From positions 69,438 to 133,437 of the forward strand of contig JBBHKE010003171.1 in NCBI GenBank assembly GCA_037447655.1: DNA of 64,000 nt, written 5' to 3'. The position numbers and the translations under genes were made by a program. Below are positions 33,607 through 47,200 of this stretch, piece by piece (position 1 is the first letter of the stretch; every line of letters begins with the position of its first letter). The notes beneath the pieces are model-generated. The model was not told the DNA's origin. It worked only from the letters and a program-made list of their open reading frames with translations, and did not search any database. The stretch comes from Zygnema cylindricum. Its lineage: Eukaryota > Streptophyta > Zygnematophyceae > Zygnematales > Zygnemataceae.

Positions 33607-35533
33607 TTTTGATCGAATTGATGGAGGTTTGGAAAGAGGAGGTGGTCGAGGTGATCGTGGCCGTGGCCGTGGTGGAGGCCGAGGTCGTGGGCCCAGTCGT
33701 GGAGGAAGTCATGGGTATTACATGGAGTTTGGTGACAAGCTTGGAGACGGATTCCAAAATTTCTCGATTTCTCTTGACATGGATTTGGATTCGGTTGTTG
33801 ATGAGGATGTTACTACGGAGTGGATTATTGACTCCGGTGCAACTCATCATGTTTGTACGGATAAGACACTCTTTGAGGAGATGACCACGTTGACAGTTCC
33901 AAAAAACATTAAGGTTGCTAGTGGCCATGTGATCCCAGTTGATACAATCGGAACCGTTCGGCTTGATTTACCGGTTCAAGATGTGTTCGGAAATGAGAGA
34001 GTGAATTCAACGAGGTTTCACAATGCTCTTTATATTCCGAATGGAGCCGTGAATCTCGTTAGTGTTCCAGAGATTCAGAAAGCTGGCGTTTAAGTGGTTT
34101 CAAAATCAGATTTGAGTATCGTAGTGGAGAATTCTAAAAGGACACAAGTGGCTTCTGGATTCGTGTCGGATAGCATTCATAGTTGTTTAATTTGGAAAAG
34201 ACCGGAAGTTAAGGGTCAGGCCGTGTCTATGGCTAATCAGTTTTCACTCCAAAAGGGTAACCTCAGTCTATGGCATCACCGTATGTGCCATACCTCCGAG
34301 GGGAATGTTAAGCGGATGATTTGGAATTCTTTGGTTCGAGGAATGGAACTCACTACCAGAGAGAAGGTGAACGGATGTGGTGGTTGTAGTAAAGGGAAGC
34401 AAAAACGCAAGCCACATCCTGTTAAAGATGTAAAGTTTCGTGCCAAAAATCCATTGGAACTAATTCATGTGGATCTTTGTGGCCATGTTATGCCAAGGTC
34501 GTTTGGTGGGCATCTATACATCTTTGTCATTGTTGATGACTACTCACGGAAATCTTGGGTGCATTTGTTGAAGCATAAATCGGATACTTTTGAGAAGTTT
34601 CAAGAGTGGGTTGTGATGGCCGAGCGTCAATCGGATTTTAAATTGAAATCGGTGAGGTCGGATAACGGAGGTGAATTTGTGGCTTTCACGGAGTTTTGTA
34701 AGGAGAGGGGGATTAGGCAGCAATTTACGGCTCCTTATTCTCCCGAATCGAATGGAATTGCGGAGAGAAAGAATCGAACTCTCCAAGAGATGGTCCGTGC
34801 CATGATACATAGTAGTGGGCAAAATTTCTTCTTGTGGGGAGATGCCATTCTTACCGCGAATTACATTTGCAACCGGCGGTTGACTTCAATTTCGGGTGAT
34901 AAGAGCCCGGATGAGTTGTGGAGTGGGATTGTGCCGTCTTTCCGGCACTTACGCATTTGGCGATTTAAGGCAACCGTCTATGTTGAACGTACACAAAGGA
35001 CGGGGAAATTTTCAGCAAGGAGTTGGACGGGAATCTTTGTGGGGTATAGCATCAAAGGGAGCTTGTATCGTGTGTATGATCCAAGTAGGAGAGTGGTATT
35101 TGAATCTCGGAATGTTGATTTCCACGAGGATCTTAAATACGTAATGGAATCGGCTGGGAAAGTACAAAAGGATTTAGATTTCGAAGAGAAACATGAAGTG
35201 GAAGAAAATTCAAATTTGCAAGAATCGGATTCTGATGAGGAAGAAGTTCCTCTTACCAAAGTTAAGTTCGATCGGTTTGTTCCAATTCAAAAATCAAATT
35301 CCGATGTCCGAAGTGATGGGACTTTGAGTTCTCGATCTTTAGTAAGAAATCAGTCCACATTAAAATCAAAAGAAAGCTTACCGTCAGTGAGGGAAGAAAA
35401 TGACAAGGAAGAAGATGTGACTGTGGTTCGGCGAAGTACCCGTGAGACGAAAGGGAAGAAACCGGCCAGATTATCGTATGATCGACATCGTGGAGATGTT
35501 TCGAACTCTAATTACTTTATCTCGGAGGCTTAA
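33593..35533 (+). pseudogene. Broken copia pol: protease and integrase
   Basis: One frame is interrupted by TAA at 34091-34093. The protease motif WIIDSGATHHVC lies near 33820-33860. After the stop come the integrase zinc finger (HHRMCHTSEGN..CGGCSKGK) and catalytic core: LIHVDLCGHV, VRSDNGGEFVAFTEFC, and YSPESNGIAERKNRTLQEM with the catalytic Glu. The D, D and E residues are all present. A Ser/Lys/Glu-rich linker ends at TAA 35531-35533, and a TAG follows at 35552-35554 in the same frame. Confidence 0.9.
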
Positions 35534-35560
35534 GAGGATGACTTCCTCTTATAGCAACAA

Positions 35561-37186
35561 GTGAATGACACAATTTCTTGTTCTGGAGATCCTCAATCTT
35601 ATTCGGAGGCTCGGAATTCGAGTGAGTGGGAAACTAAGTGGAAGTCCGCTTGGGAAAAGGAATATAAGTCAATTATTGATAATCAGACTTTTAAAGAGGT
35701 AGAATTGCCATCGGGTAAGAAAGCTATTGACGCCAAATGGGTATTCAAGAGAAAGACTGGTGCGTCTGGTGAGGTGATAAAGTATAAAGCGAGATTGGTG
35801 TGCAAAGGTTTTTCAGCAGCGAGAGGGGGTTGATTATACTGAATCCTATGCTCCCGTTGTTAAGTTTGATTCTTTGAGAATGATTGTGGCCTTGGCGCCG
35901 GCTAGTAAGAAACACATCCATCAAATGGATAAGAAACACATCCATCAAATGGATGTGGAGACTGCTTTCTTGAATGGTGAGCATGAAGAGGAAGTATATA
36001 TGAAAGTTCTTGAGGGGGTTGCTTCTCAACCCGGTATTGTGTGGAGACTTCGGAAGTCTTTATATGGGCTGAAGCAAGCCCCGAGAACGTGGTATTTGAG
36101 ACTTCATAAGGTGTTAATTGATTTCGGTTTTGTTTGGACTACCTCGGATTCCGATGTTTATGTGAAGGGTGAAGGTGAGAATCAAGTGATATTTTCAGTT
36201 TATGTTGATGACTTCATCATGACTTCGGATAGCTTGATTGTGATCATGGATTTAAAGGCATTTATGCGGCAACATTTTAAAGTGACGGATTTAGGAGAAG
36301 TTAAATATATTTTAGGAATTGAAGTTATTCGGGATGCATCTGGATGCATCAAGCTCAGTCTGGAGCAATATTGCAAGGAGGTTTTAGCACGGTTTTCTAT
36401 GTCCGTTGCTAAACCACTTTCGACTCCTTTGGATCCGAAAGTGCAATTTTCTAAGTCGGAAAATTTGGAGACAGTTAATGTGCCGTATCGGGAAGCAATC
36501 GGCAGTTTGATGTATTTGAGTGTGGGAACGCGTCCAGATATTTCTGCTGCAATTTCTGTTGTCAGTTGTTGTCAGTAGGTATTACCAGGCACCAAAGAAA
36601 CCGCATTGGGAGGCACCAAAGAAACCGCATTGGGAGGCAGTGAAACGTATCTTCCGTTATTTGGTTGGCACGATCAATCTCGGATTGGTGATTCAATCGA
36701 ATGGAGATTTGGAATGTTTTGGCTACTGTGATGTGGGTTCGGGAGGAGATTATGATTCCGGAAAATCAACTTCTGGATATGCATTTATATTCGGTGGAGC
36801 TGCTATATCATGGAGTTCTAGGCTCCAGCCAACTGTGGCCGAGCCGACTGTGGCCTTAAGCTCTACAGAGGCCGAATATATGGCAGCCTGTCATGCGTCG
36901 AAGGTTGCAGTTTGGGTGAAACAAATACTCGAAGAGTTAGGCATTCCAGTTGGATGTATAAAAGTATTTTTTTGATAGCATAAGTTATATGGCACTGATC
37001 ATAAATCCTGTATTTCATAAAAGGACTAAACATATCAAAATTCGGTGGCATTTTATTCGAGATTTAATGAGAGAAAAGGAACTTGAATTTGTCTTTGTTC
37101 CTATTGTAGAGGAAGCAGCTGACATGCTTACTAAGTCAGCTATGCAGGATGTCTTTGTAAGAGGTAGGCCTAAGCTATGCTTGCTG
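35561..37186 (+). pseudogene. Broken copia pol: reverse transcriptase and RNase H
   Basis: 35561-35833 starts reverse transcriptase (WKSAWEKEYKSI, KWVFKRKTG, YKARLVCKGF) and is frameshifted near 35820. 35874-36578 continues (DVETAFLNGEHEEEVYM, RLRKSLYGLKQAPRTWY, catalytic SVYVDDFIM) until a 10-bp tandem duplication (36557-36576) creates a frameshift and stop. RNase H follows (GYCDVGSGGDYDSGKSTSGY, LSSTEAEYMAA) to a stop near 36973, then the C-terminal VPIVEEAADMLTKSA at 36989-37189. In-frame 24-bp duplications occur at 35907-35954 and about 36588-36635. Confidence 0.9.
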
Positions 37187-37221
37187 TGAAGTGAGAGAGT
37201 ATTCCACAATGAGAGGGGGAA

Positions 37222-37667
37222 TGTTTGGACATTGGTGGAATCGGGATTTAGGCGAATTGATTTGCTGTTCGATTTGGCGACTAAGTCTTGTGAATCGGTT
37301 CGCGTCACTTCATTTGTTCGTTCGGTACGGTCAGATGTTTGTTATACGTGTGTTTTGGTTGGTATTGTTGCATGGTACCGCGTGTGCGGACCAGCAGACT
37401 GTTTCAGTCTTACTGCCAGATGTTGAATTGTATGTTGAATTGTAGTGAGGTGTTTGAGAGGCACGTTTTCCGTGCCGTGTATTCTCAATTCTGTTGCGTG
37501 TTCTGTATACTAAGGTAGTAGTCAGATTGGGTTAATGAATTTAGTAAGAGATTAGTAAGAGATTAAGGGTGAGATATTCTGTGAATGTTTTTTTTGTGAT
37601 TATTGGTGAATGCTTCCGCTGTGCTATAACTTTGTAAGCCGTGTGAAATTTAGTGATCCTTTTTACA
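37222..37667 (+). repeat. 3' LTR of the decayed copia element (446 bp)
   Basis: It starts TGTTTGGACATTGG after the purine tract and ends CCTTTTTACA. It contains a 12-bp tandem duplication (ATGTTGAATTGT twice, about 37420-37443) that the 5' LTR lacks. Confidence 0.88.
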
Positions 37668-38209
37668 AGGTGCATGCACGACAAATGTTCCCCACAGCTT
37701 TAAGATTTTGTCCTTTTGTGGACCAAAATTACATAACGCTGAACTCGTCACAATTTTTTTCGTATGGTATAAAAGGTACATGCATATTGTACATTTGTAT
37801 TATATCATCATAAACAGTTGATGGAACAGAGGTGTAAAAAAAAACATAAGAAAACGAAGGACGTTTCTCGAAAATGTTTTCTTATCCAATTTTGTCAGAG
37901 GCTCTGATTCGCTTTATCCAATTTAAAGGCAACCGTTTTTATCCTAATTGGCTTCCTAAGAACTGGACTTGAGGCTACTCTCCAAAAAACCAACACATAA
38001 TAGATATTTATATTCTTCAATCGTACGAAAAAAAAAATCCACCCAATAATGGCACCGCGAATATGGGAAACAAATAGTTGCCGCATATTCTCGCTCAAAT
38101 ATTCACGAATGGTGAATATTCTCGAGTGGTGAATGTTCTCGTAATAAAACCAATGACTATGCTTGAAAACAAAAATCTGAAAATAAGTTATAATAGGGCA
38201 TTAGATATC
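37668..38209. other. 3' flank of the intact kinase gene
   Basis: No ORF of interest. It should contain the 3' UTR and poly(A) region of the minus-strand kinase gene. A short tandem duplication, GTGAATATTCTCGA/GTGAATGTTCTCG, lies near 38110-38140. Confidence 0.5.
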
Positions 38210-41200
38210 CTATCGGGGCCCAACGGTTTGTGACATGGGCACAACGAAGTTTGAATCAGAAGACCCCATAATGATTGAATACCGTTTTGGGGAAGTATAT
38301 CCAGTCTCTTGAACATCAATATCGTCCAAATCTATGGCTTGTTTATCCAGCATTGTATTCTTTATTTGTACCAAAAGTTGGGCAACTTCCTCCATGGATG
38401 GGCGGCTTTCCGGATCCTTCTCGGTGCAGATAACACCCAATCGTGTGAGTTTCCTTAGAGCCTCTTTGTGGTACATTCCACCCAACTGGGGATCGACAAT
38501 CGATTCAATGTGTTTCACGTGAGGTTGAATCTGTGAAAAACATTCATGTTTCCGTAATTCCGTTAGTTGATATTTGCATCCATTTACATGTGGTCCATTT
38601 TTTGGGCTTAAAGGGGATGGAATATATAATGAAGTCAGTACTTGTATCTAATGAAGTCATGAAGAACTTCCAAAACATACTGTAAGCATCAGAGAAAGGC
38701 GAATACAATATACGCTCGTCCACCTAGTCGAACAAAAAACAATTAATATTATTCTATCTTATGAGTCCAAAATCCCGAAGAACGTAAATTTTTCAAGTGG
38801 TTTCCGTGAGCAAAAAAAGCTTTTTCAAATCTAACGGAAACCCAAAGAGTAATTTTTCACGAACGAAAGAGTAAAGTTTCTTGAATGGTTTAGCAGTTTA
38901 AAATAACGTTTTTAGAAATACCGTGTAAAAGTGTTTTGAAATATTTTTTGACATTTATAATCACTTTCAAAGAAGCTGATTAAACGTGTGACATGACATC
39001 GTTTCCAAGGTGTTTTTAGTTCCAGAACAAAAAGAAATGAAAAGGAATCGTTGCTTTAACAGACGTTGAGGAACCAGCAAACCAAAATTGTGTCGCAAAA
39101 AGGAAAAGGAAACAACCACATTTGGAGACAACCACAAAGACTTAAGTGCCTTAATTGCCTGTCAAAACTGGACCAATTTACCTCCGGTTTCCACTCACCC
39201 AATGCACCAAAGTATCCAAAGTGGGATCGTCTTCCGGCGCCGAGTCGTCCTTCACAAGCGCTCTCCTCCCGGTGATAAGCTCAAAGAGGACCACTCCGAA
39301 GCTGCATTCATACATTCACCACAAAAAAGAGTTGAAAAAAAAAAGTCTCTTTGACTCTACCCATCAAACAAAAGTTACTAGGAATTTCTCGGGCTTCTTA
39401 GTGGGCCTCATGTCAGTATTCACCTTCAAAAAAACCGTAAAAATATCCAAAAAAGGAAAAAAATTGTCACACATGCCACACACGCTTCCCAATACCTGAT
39501 GTCATCATTTGAATCACCACTAACTGGCAAGGACAAGGTTTTGCTTACCTGTATACATCGCTTTTTGAAGTGACTAGGGATGTTTTCAAATATGCAGGAT
39601 CAATGTATCCTGGAGTTCCAGCAATTTTAGTTTTTCCAGAAGTGTCATTATTTATGTCCGAGATCTTTATGTACCCTTGAGTTCCCACAATTTCGCCTTT
39701 ATCGGTAACGGCAATCACGGTTGCTGGGTTGTCCTTTAGCAAGCCGAAGTCTGCAATTTTGCCCTGGTAAACAATGACCCCAATTCCCAAAAACCTTTAG
39801 CTGGTCACAAGATAAAAAAATTGTTATTTCACCTAAATAGTTACTTATAACTTGTAAGGTTGTTGAATACAGGCAAGCAAGATGAGCCGTTTACTATCGG
39901 GATGCAGGCCGACCACACTTTATCATTAATCTCACTTAATCTATATTAATATATAATATACTTATTGAAAATAACATCACTTAATCGTGAGGACTGATAT
40001 GAGAGTTGTTGGTGCAATGGCTACCGCACTGCTCTAGTCAAAGGTCCCACTGCTCTAGTCAAAGGTCCCAGATTCAAGCCCTCGCCGGCTCTATTTTCCA
40101 AAGTATGGGATATGCCGAACTCCAGATTGCGGATATGCCTGCTGACGTATGGAAATTATACCGATCGATACCCGGATCCACAATAAAAAAAGAACTCCAC
40201 CAGGCACGATACCAGCCGACAGGTGGTGGAGTGGTTAGCGCGTTCATTGCTACACGTAAACGTTTCCGGTTCAAATCCTGACCGGCTCGTCAATCCCTTT
40301 CAACGGGGTATATCCTCTCTCTATCTCTGCAGTCTACGAATTTTAACAACGCCAAACCCCAAGATTCTGCGGATTCTGAATTTAATAGGCGCAGGAGGAG
40401 GCCCCTCAGGAAAAAGAGAAGATTCCGCCAATAAGGAATCGACACATGCTTAGGAGTCCAGAAAAAGTCGTGGTTTTGTTTGGCGTAAAACCTTACAGTT
40501 TTGGGCATTTTATTTATTTTTCATTGCAGAATGTTTACCCTACTTTATCTCCGTGGATATTACAATTTGAAAAAAACGTTACAATAGAAATGGTCCATTG
40601 TAAGGCTTGTTACCATTGCAAAAAACGACAGCTAAGCAAACGCCACAACAAGCCACAAGTCAATAGGGTACTTATATACGACAGAAATACTGTGGTTACT
40701 GACAATAACCTTCATTCCGACGTCACTACAATTACTTTGTTTGCCCCAATAGCTCTTCATTGAAAAAAAGGGAAGCGGTGCTTCTGATTTGAGGCAACAC
40801 AGCTAAGTTAATGATTTAATGGCTAAGTTTTAGAGTATACCTTGAAATTGTGGTTGACCAAAATATTGTCGGACTTAATGTCTCGGTGAATGACGGTGGC
40901 TCCCGCATAGTGGTGCAAATAGCGAAGGCCTTCCGCGACATCAATTGCTATCTCCACCCTTTGCTGAAACGTTAAACTTTCCCCTTCAACATCACCAACA
41001 ACCACACAACAATGGCAAAACTAAAGAAAATTTCTTGCATTTAATTCTATATTTTGAACCGTTACTCGGAGGAATTTCCAAGTCAACTCCTAGAGGTTGC
41101 ATGAGCTGCTTGATAAAAACCAAAAGCACAACAGTAGAGTCACATATGAGGTTACCAAAATACGAGACTTAAGCAGAGAATAGATAAGGAATTAAAATAG

Positions 41201-44200
41201 TTTTTGACTAATTTAATCTCCTGAATGTAACAAATAGTACGTGTATTCACAATTGCGGAACGCTGGAATGTTGAAGGAACGTGTTGGAAATAGCCTCTGG
41301 TAGATATTACAGGCAGGTTGCTTAGGCATAATCTAGGATTCCAGTTTTACTCTCTTGTCTAGCCTAGACTCTGGGATTCCGTACACACTACTGCTTTCTG
41401 TTCCTCTCACCTGAACGGTCAGAAATCCTGCCGGATTCTCATCTATGATTATCTCCCAGTCGGTTTCCTAGGCTGTCTCCTAGTGAAGCCCCCAGGTCCA
41501 TAGCCTAGCTTGGATCTTAATTTTTTCTCTTCCCGCTTCCTTCCGTCCCTCTCCTCTTTCCCTCTCTTCCTCCCTCCCGCTCTTCCTCCCTCCCTGCTTC
41601 CCCCCCCCTTCCTGCCTCTCTTCCTCCTTCCCTCCCTCCCTCTCTTCCTCCCTTTCTCCCTGCTTTCCTCTCTTACTCTCGCCCTCCCTGCCTACCCCTC
41701 GTCCTCCCTCCTTCCCTCCCTTCCTCCCTTCCTGTTTCTTTCTCTTCCTCCCTCCTTCCATCCCTCTCCTCCTCTCTCCCTCGCTTCTTCCCTCCCTTCT
41801 GTCCTGTCAAACCTCGTTTTGCGTCAGTCATTTTCCCAGGAGGTTCTCCTACCATAGCTGAAGTATATTTAGTCAACTCATACTGAACTAAAGTCCCTCT
41901 TGTCTTAGCCTATTTTGAGTCTTTTTTGTTTTTAGTCATGGCTCTAAACTCTATAGGACTTCTACAAAATATTTACGCAATGTTGCCCGATACTTGGTCA
42001 AAATCGGAATTAATCGCTTTATTTTCACACGATTCTGACCTAATATCGGGTAACGTTCTAAAAAAAACATTTCAACATTTCTTGCAGTATTGCGCTAGTG
42101 GGAATGCCCCTACTGTCAGCTACACCCATTTGGAAGAGTGGAATATTTTGGTAAAATAAACGCGTTAAAGATAACAGAAAAACAGTGCGCTACACTTAGG
42201 AAAATCTTTTGCAATGGTTCGGAAATGATTTTCTTCGGTTTTTATTCGAATAAAAGCATTCATCTCCTCAACCTTGGATGCTGCAGGTTTAGTTACTTCG
42301 TTGCGTAAATGTCGCTGAACTAAATTCATGCATCGCAAACTTTCAACTTTGACACTTAGGAGCTTCACTTTCTCGAGCTCCACCAGATATTCTTGGAAAG
42401 ACAAATGATTAAAATGAAAAAATTGATGACCGAAATTCCAGATGAAGACAACAAATTGTGTACATTAGACGGCTGAATATTGACTGTAACAAACATCCTC
42501 AAACAGTTGATTTCTAAGCATAGTCTCCACCATACAAAGCAAATCATCTCAGCAATTCAATTTATGCTGAGTTGTATGCCATCTTTGTATGACATTAACA
42601 ACAGTTTTCACGCTATATTGTGTAAGAAAATTAGAATGATTTTGTCAGAGATTCTGGTGTAGACACACGAAGTGGGGTGGTCATGTTTTCTTTATACACA
42701 AATATGATCTACACTGTTCGATTGGACAACATCAATTTGAACAAGTTGAAACAATTTGAAGAAATGGTGCTTAATTTGTAAAGGGAAACTTGGATTATCA
42801 TGCGCTGAGCAAACCTTCGTCGTCATGAAGGAGTTTTTTTAAACTGCCCTTCTCCATGAACTCGTACACAAGAATTTGCTCAGTGCCCTCATCGCAATAT
42901 CCCAAAAGTTGAACAATATTGGTATGGCTCATTTGAGAGATGATGTCCACCTGTAGAATACACCATAGACGGACAGGTGAAAAGATGAAAATTAGGTCAA
43001 AAGATATTCATTTTCAGTTCAGAGTTAATCTCACTTATAGCATGTATCAATAATACTTGTTTCATTCTCCGAAACCATAACCCTAATGATGGTCACCCAA
43101 ATTTTCCAATAAGAGAGTAGGAAGGAAGGAAGGAAGGAGTAGTGAAAGGGGCAGATTATTTCGAGTAATAGAAAAGATTGGCCTTGAATGCCAGAAGATA
43201 GGAAATGCAGAAACTTGTTTCAACAGAATCGGAAACTAACAAGATGGTATTAAGAACCTCAAAATTTTGGAGGAGACTGCGGGAGATACTTTATAATGGT
43301 TTTTTTCAATCCTGACTTACTTTTGTGGACGCTCACATGCATTTTTGAACTTGTCATATTGACCTATGTTTACAACAAGAACAACTAACAACCCAAATAG
43401 ACATTCTTGCATTCGCTTCTTGTGGGTCTTCTTACCTCCTGCTTAAAAGCTTGTAAGCTCACTATAGAGGCGTTAATTGCCCTTTTTACAGCCCACTTCT
43501 CCCCATCCTCCTTCACTCCTATATATACTGTGCCGTAGCCGCCCTCTCCAAGCACATTGTCTTTACTGAAGTTTTTTGTGGCGGCCGCGATGTCTGCGAG
43601 GGAGATTCGTTTTACGGAGCGTTTATCTCCAAGAGCGTCTCTATTTCCTGGAGTCCAACATGAGAATTATGAATACCCAACTATTCTTTAGTCCTTTTGC
43701 ATGTTTCTTGTGAAAGAACTTCGACATGTTTTCAGAAATATGCAAAATGTTCGTACAAAAACAAACATTTATATGCTATATAAATAAAATGAATCAATCA
43801 TTTACAAAAAACAAGAAACATAACATACTGGCAACAAAACATCAACCGGGCAAAAAATGGTCCTTGAAATAATTTAGTATGGTAGTCTATCCTTTCACAA
43901 GTTCACGTCGAACAATTGCACCCTTCACCGTGCACACTGTCATCCGGATGTGGGGCAAAAAGGATATAATTTTGAGACCATTCCATTGCATGTTTCTTCT
44001 AGGAAAGTTTTTTCTTTATGCATGTCGACAATAGAGAAAATGAGGAAAAAAACGTAGGAATTGGAAATCGCACTATAGTCTTGTGGCATTAGCCATATGA
44101 AAAACATTGTGATGTTGCATTTTTTGCAATTTACTTTATGCTCCATCTTAAATAGAAAGAAATCATGGGAAAATAACACAGATGCTGAGTTTAATTAATT

Positions 44201-47200
44201 TATATCGGTTCCTTTACATGTTTCAATCGAAGGGTCGATGGGTCTTCCACGTGCAACCATGGTCACGTGTTTGAATGACCTCAAGGCAAGGCGTGACAAT
44301 TGTCGGCAGATTATGAAGTCCGTGTAGTCCATCACGATTCTACAATGAGGGAATGATCGAGGTGTGATTGTTAATTTGACAAGCACGGGTTTTAGGGCTT
44401 GAGCCTCACTTCGGTAACACAGGAAATAGCAGCAGCCTAAAAGGCCTATTAGGGAAAGGACGGCCGCCGTGGACCCCGCAACGACTCCAATTAGAAGGCC
44501 ATTGGATTTGCTGTCGCCTACCACGTGTCGCACAACCATGCAACCAATGGTAAGAATGGGTTCAAAATAGGTCAGTATAATTAGGTATCTCAAAAATGAC
44601 TAACCAATAGTTACAGGCTTTGAGTTAAACCTCACACAAGATAGCCAGTTATACAAAACGTATGATGGAAGAGAAATTTGAGGAATGAAAACTGATTAGT
44701 ATAGTGAAGATTAAACTGTTAAAATCGCACTATAATTTAGAGCTAATCTAGTTGCGATCTGTTGTTTTGGTTGCATCTATTAACCTTTTTGTAACTCTGG
44801 AAATTTGAGAACTGCCTAATCACTAAAAAACATTTTCAAAGCTTATCAGTAATAACTATAAATATTTAGCAGAAATCATTCCATCTACTTCCATAGCTGA
44901 TGAAAAGATGTCCAAAGAGGGCAACCATGTGGGCAAAATATTTGGTCCAAAATTCATTTTTTACCAATCCTAAACATTTACTTAGTTTTAGTGTGGTTTT
45001 TATCAATATTAAAGAAGATGACACTGGAACTTTTAGGCCTATTTAAAGTTTCATCTGGAGCCAAGAGCCTCTAACGGCACCCCAAACTGTCGAAGATAAT
45101 ATATCTTACACCAAAACCGAGAAAACTAAACCGTGTATCGTTATTAGTGTTAATGTTTTTTTCGACACTTAAAACATCTTTTCTCCGTACACAATTGTCC
45201 AAATTAGACCACCAATCAGAAGCTGAGAATGTTACTTTGCAATCGCAACCGTCAGATCCAACATCCAACAAGTGTGTTCGGAGAAAAGATGTTTTAAGAG
45301 GCGAAAAAAACATTAGCACTAATAACGATTCACGGTATAGCAAAACAAGGGCGCATATTATTAAATGGGCAACAAACCGAGAAAACAAAGTATCACACTA
45401 AAAATTGCAAACAGACTGTGTGCCAAATGTGTGCCAAATATCAAAATCCCTGGACTCACCGAGAGGCGGAGGAGGGGACGGTGGTGGGGAAGGCGGCGGT
45501 GGTGGTGAAACTGCAAATTTCAGAAGATAAAAAAGACACCTAACAAATTAGTATCACTAAAGCGATTCAAATGTTTTTGATGAAATTTAGTTTACCATTT
45601 CAGTGGCCAATGCTAAACTTGGAAATAAACTCAAAAAACTTGTTGTTAAACTTTTCATCTAAACAAGTATTGCTAATCCTTAGTTGCACGTGTATTTAGA
45701 AGTCAGTGCAAGTACAAAAGCTAACAGATACAAAACAGGATATTCTCCTGTGTTCTTCAATTGGAAGACTGAAATATTAATACCCCATCCATCATAGACA
45801 AAAACCTAAGAAAACCCAAAAAAAAACCCTAACAAACCACATGGAAATACAACTTAGAGTTATTACGGTTCACACTAACTATGATAATGAAAGAAAATTT
45901 TGGGTCAAACCATACAAATCCTAGGTTATATAGCATGTACCAAAATAGTGTGTGGTCTTTATGTGATTCTCTAATTTTATAGATCTCAAGACTTTGGTGT
46001 GAACAGTCCAGACTAATAACAATGCAAATTGTAGTAAAATAAGAATTGTTTCTCTTGATCCTCCAAACTTGCGCGTTTGCCTCAATTTTTATTCTAAGTC
46101 CTCCCCCTAAGGCTAAGTTAGGAAGTGCACTCACCATAGCTTCGCACATACAAATCCCACCCGATTCTATTGACTCGACCTGTGTCGTTGAGAATAAGTT
46201 GTTTCTGATAACAACACGCGTTCCCATCGTACACAAAACCCAAACAGGTGCAGTTGGTGGAGCAGAGCTCTTGGCACCAAATGAGGACAAAACTTTCTGG
46301 TATGTTATAATAGCAGTAGTGATCCATGTCATTGGATGGAGAATCTTTGCCAGAAATTCCTATATATTTATCTGACAATCCATTTTCTACGCATGTTGAC
46401 CCGCCTGTGTTCAAGTTACCGACAACAAAGAAAAACAATCAGCACAAAAAAGACTAGTCACCACCATCTCCCTCTCCCTCTCCCTCTCTCTCCCCCTCCC
46501 CCTCCCCCTCCCCCTCCCCTCCCCCCTCCCCCTCCCCCTCCTCTCTCCCCCCTCCCCCTTCCCCTCCCCCTCCCTCTCCCTCTCCCTTCCTCAAGAACAC
46601 TAGTGAAAATAATTTGAGAAAAATCGTTGCCTGTACATAACCACTTAGATTGTAAACTCAATAGACATCCATCATGAAAAGAAAAAAATTAATACCCAGC
46701 TTGATCCTTTATCGGCGCTTAAAAAAATAATATGTCCGAGCTTCTCATTTTTATTCACTTTCTTGCCGCCAATTCAGCATGAGAAACTCACCAACAGATC
46801 GTACATATAAACTAGAATCTTCATATACTTCCCACAAATCACTTGAGGCATCAAACTTTTTTGAACAAATGGAATCTCCGGAGTATCCTGCGACCAGATT
46901 AAAAGCTACGCAGTCGCAGTCTGCCGTACAGAGGGCCTTGCATTGGTCGAATGTGTCGTCCACCGATCCGATTAATTGGAACTCTTCGATGTTATACTGG
47001 GGCAAACGTGTATTGTTGTATTTAGTGTAGCTGTCGAACCTTCTTGTGCATATCGCTGCCATAATTTAGATGAACACAAAAAATAAGTATTCAAGTTACA
47101 TAAGCCCTTGGCTTTGAAGATAAAAAGAAACATTACTGGTGTGCAAACAAATGAATAAAGCACTTTAAAACTCAATTTCAGACGCAAGACACAAAACAAA

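Larger units (their letters stand above)
31785..37667 (+). mobile_element. Decayed Ty1/copia element between the two kinase copies
   Basis: It has a truncated 5' LTR (31785-32085), primer-binding site TGGTATCGGAGC (32088-32099), gag and pol in copia order (protease, integrase, reverse transcriptase, RNase H), polypurine tract GAGAGGGGGAA near 37211-37221 and a 3' LTR (37222-37667). Several stops, frameshifts and short tandem duplications break the coding region. The left end is lost, so no target duplication can be checked. Confidence 0.9.

Noticed and set aside
40010-40290. Functional tRNA genes
   Set aside because: A- and B-box words are present but no acceptor-stem pairing or clean cloverleaf is seen; the sequences sit inside TRIM-like LTR copies.
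46336-46661. Proline-rich and Gly/Arg-rich ORFs on both strands
   Set aside because: They come from the CCCTCT microsatellite in kinase intron 4.
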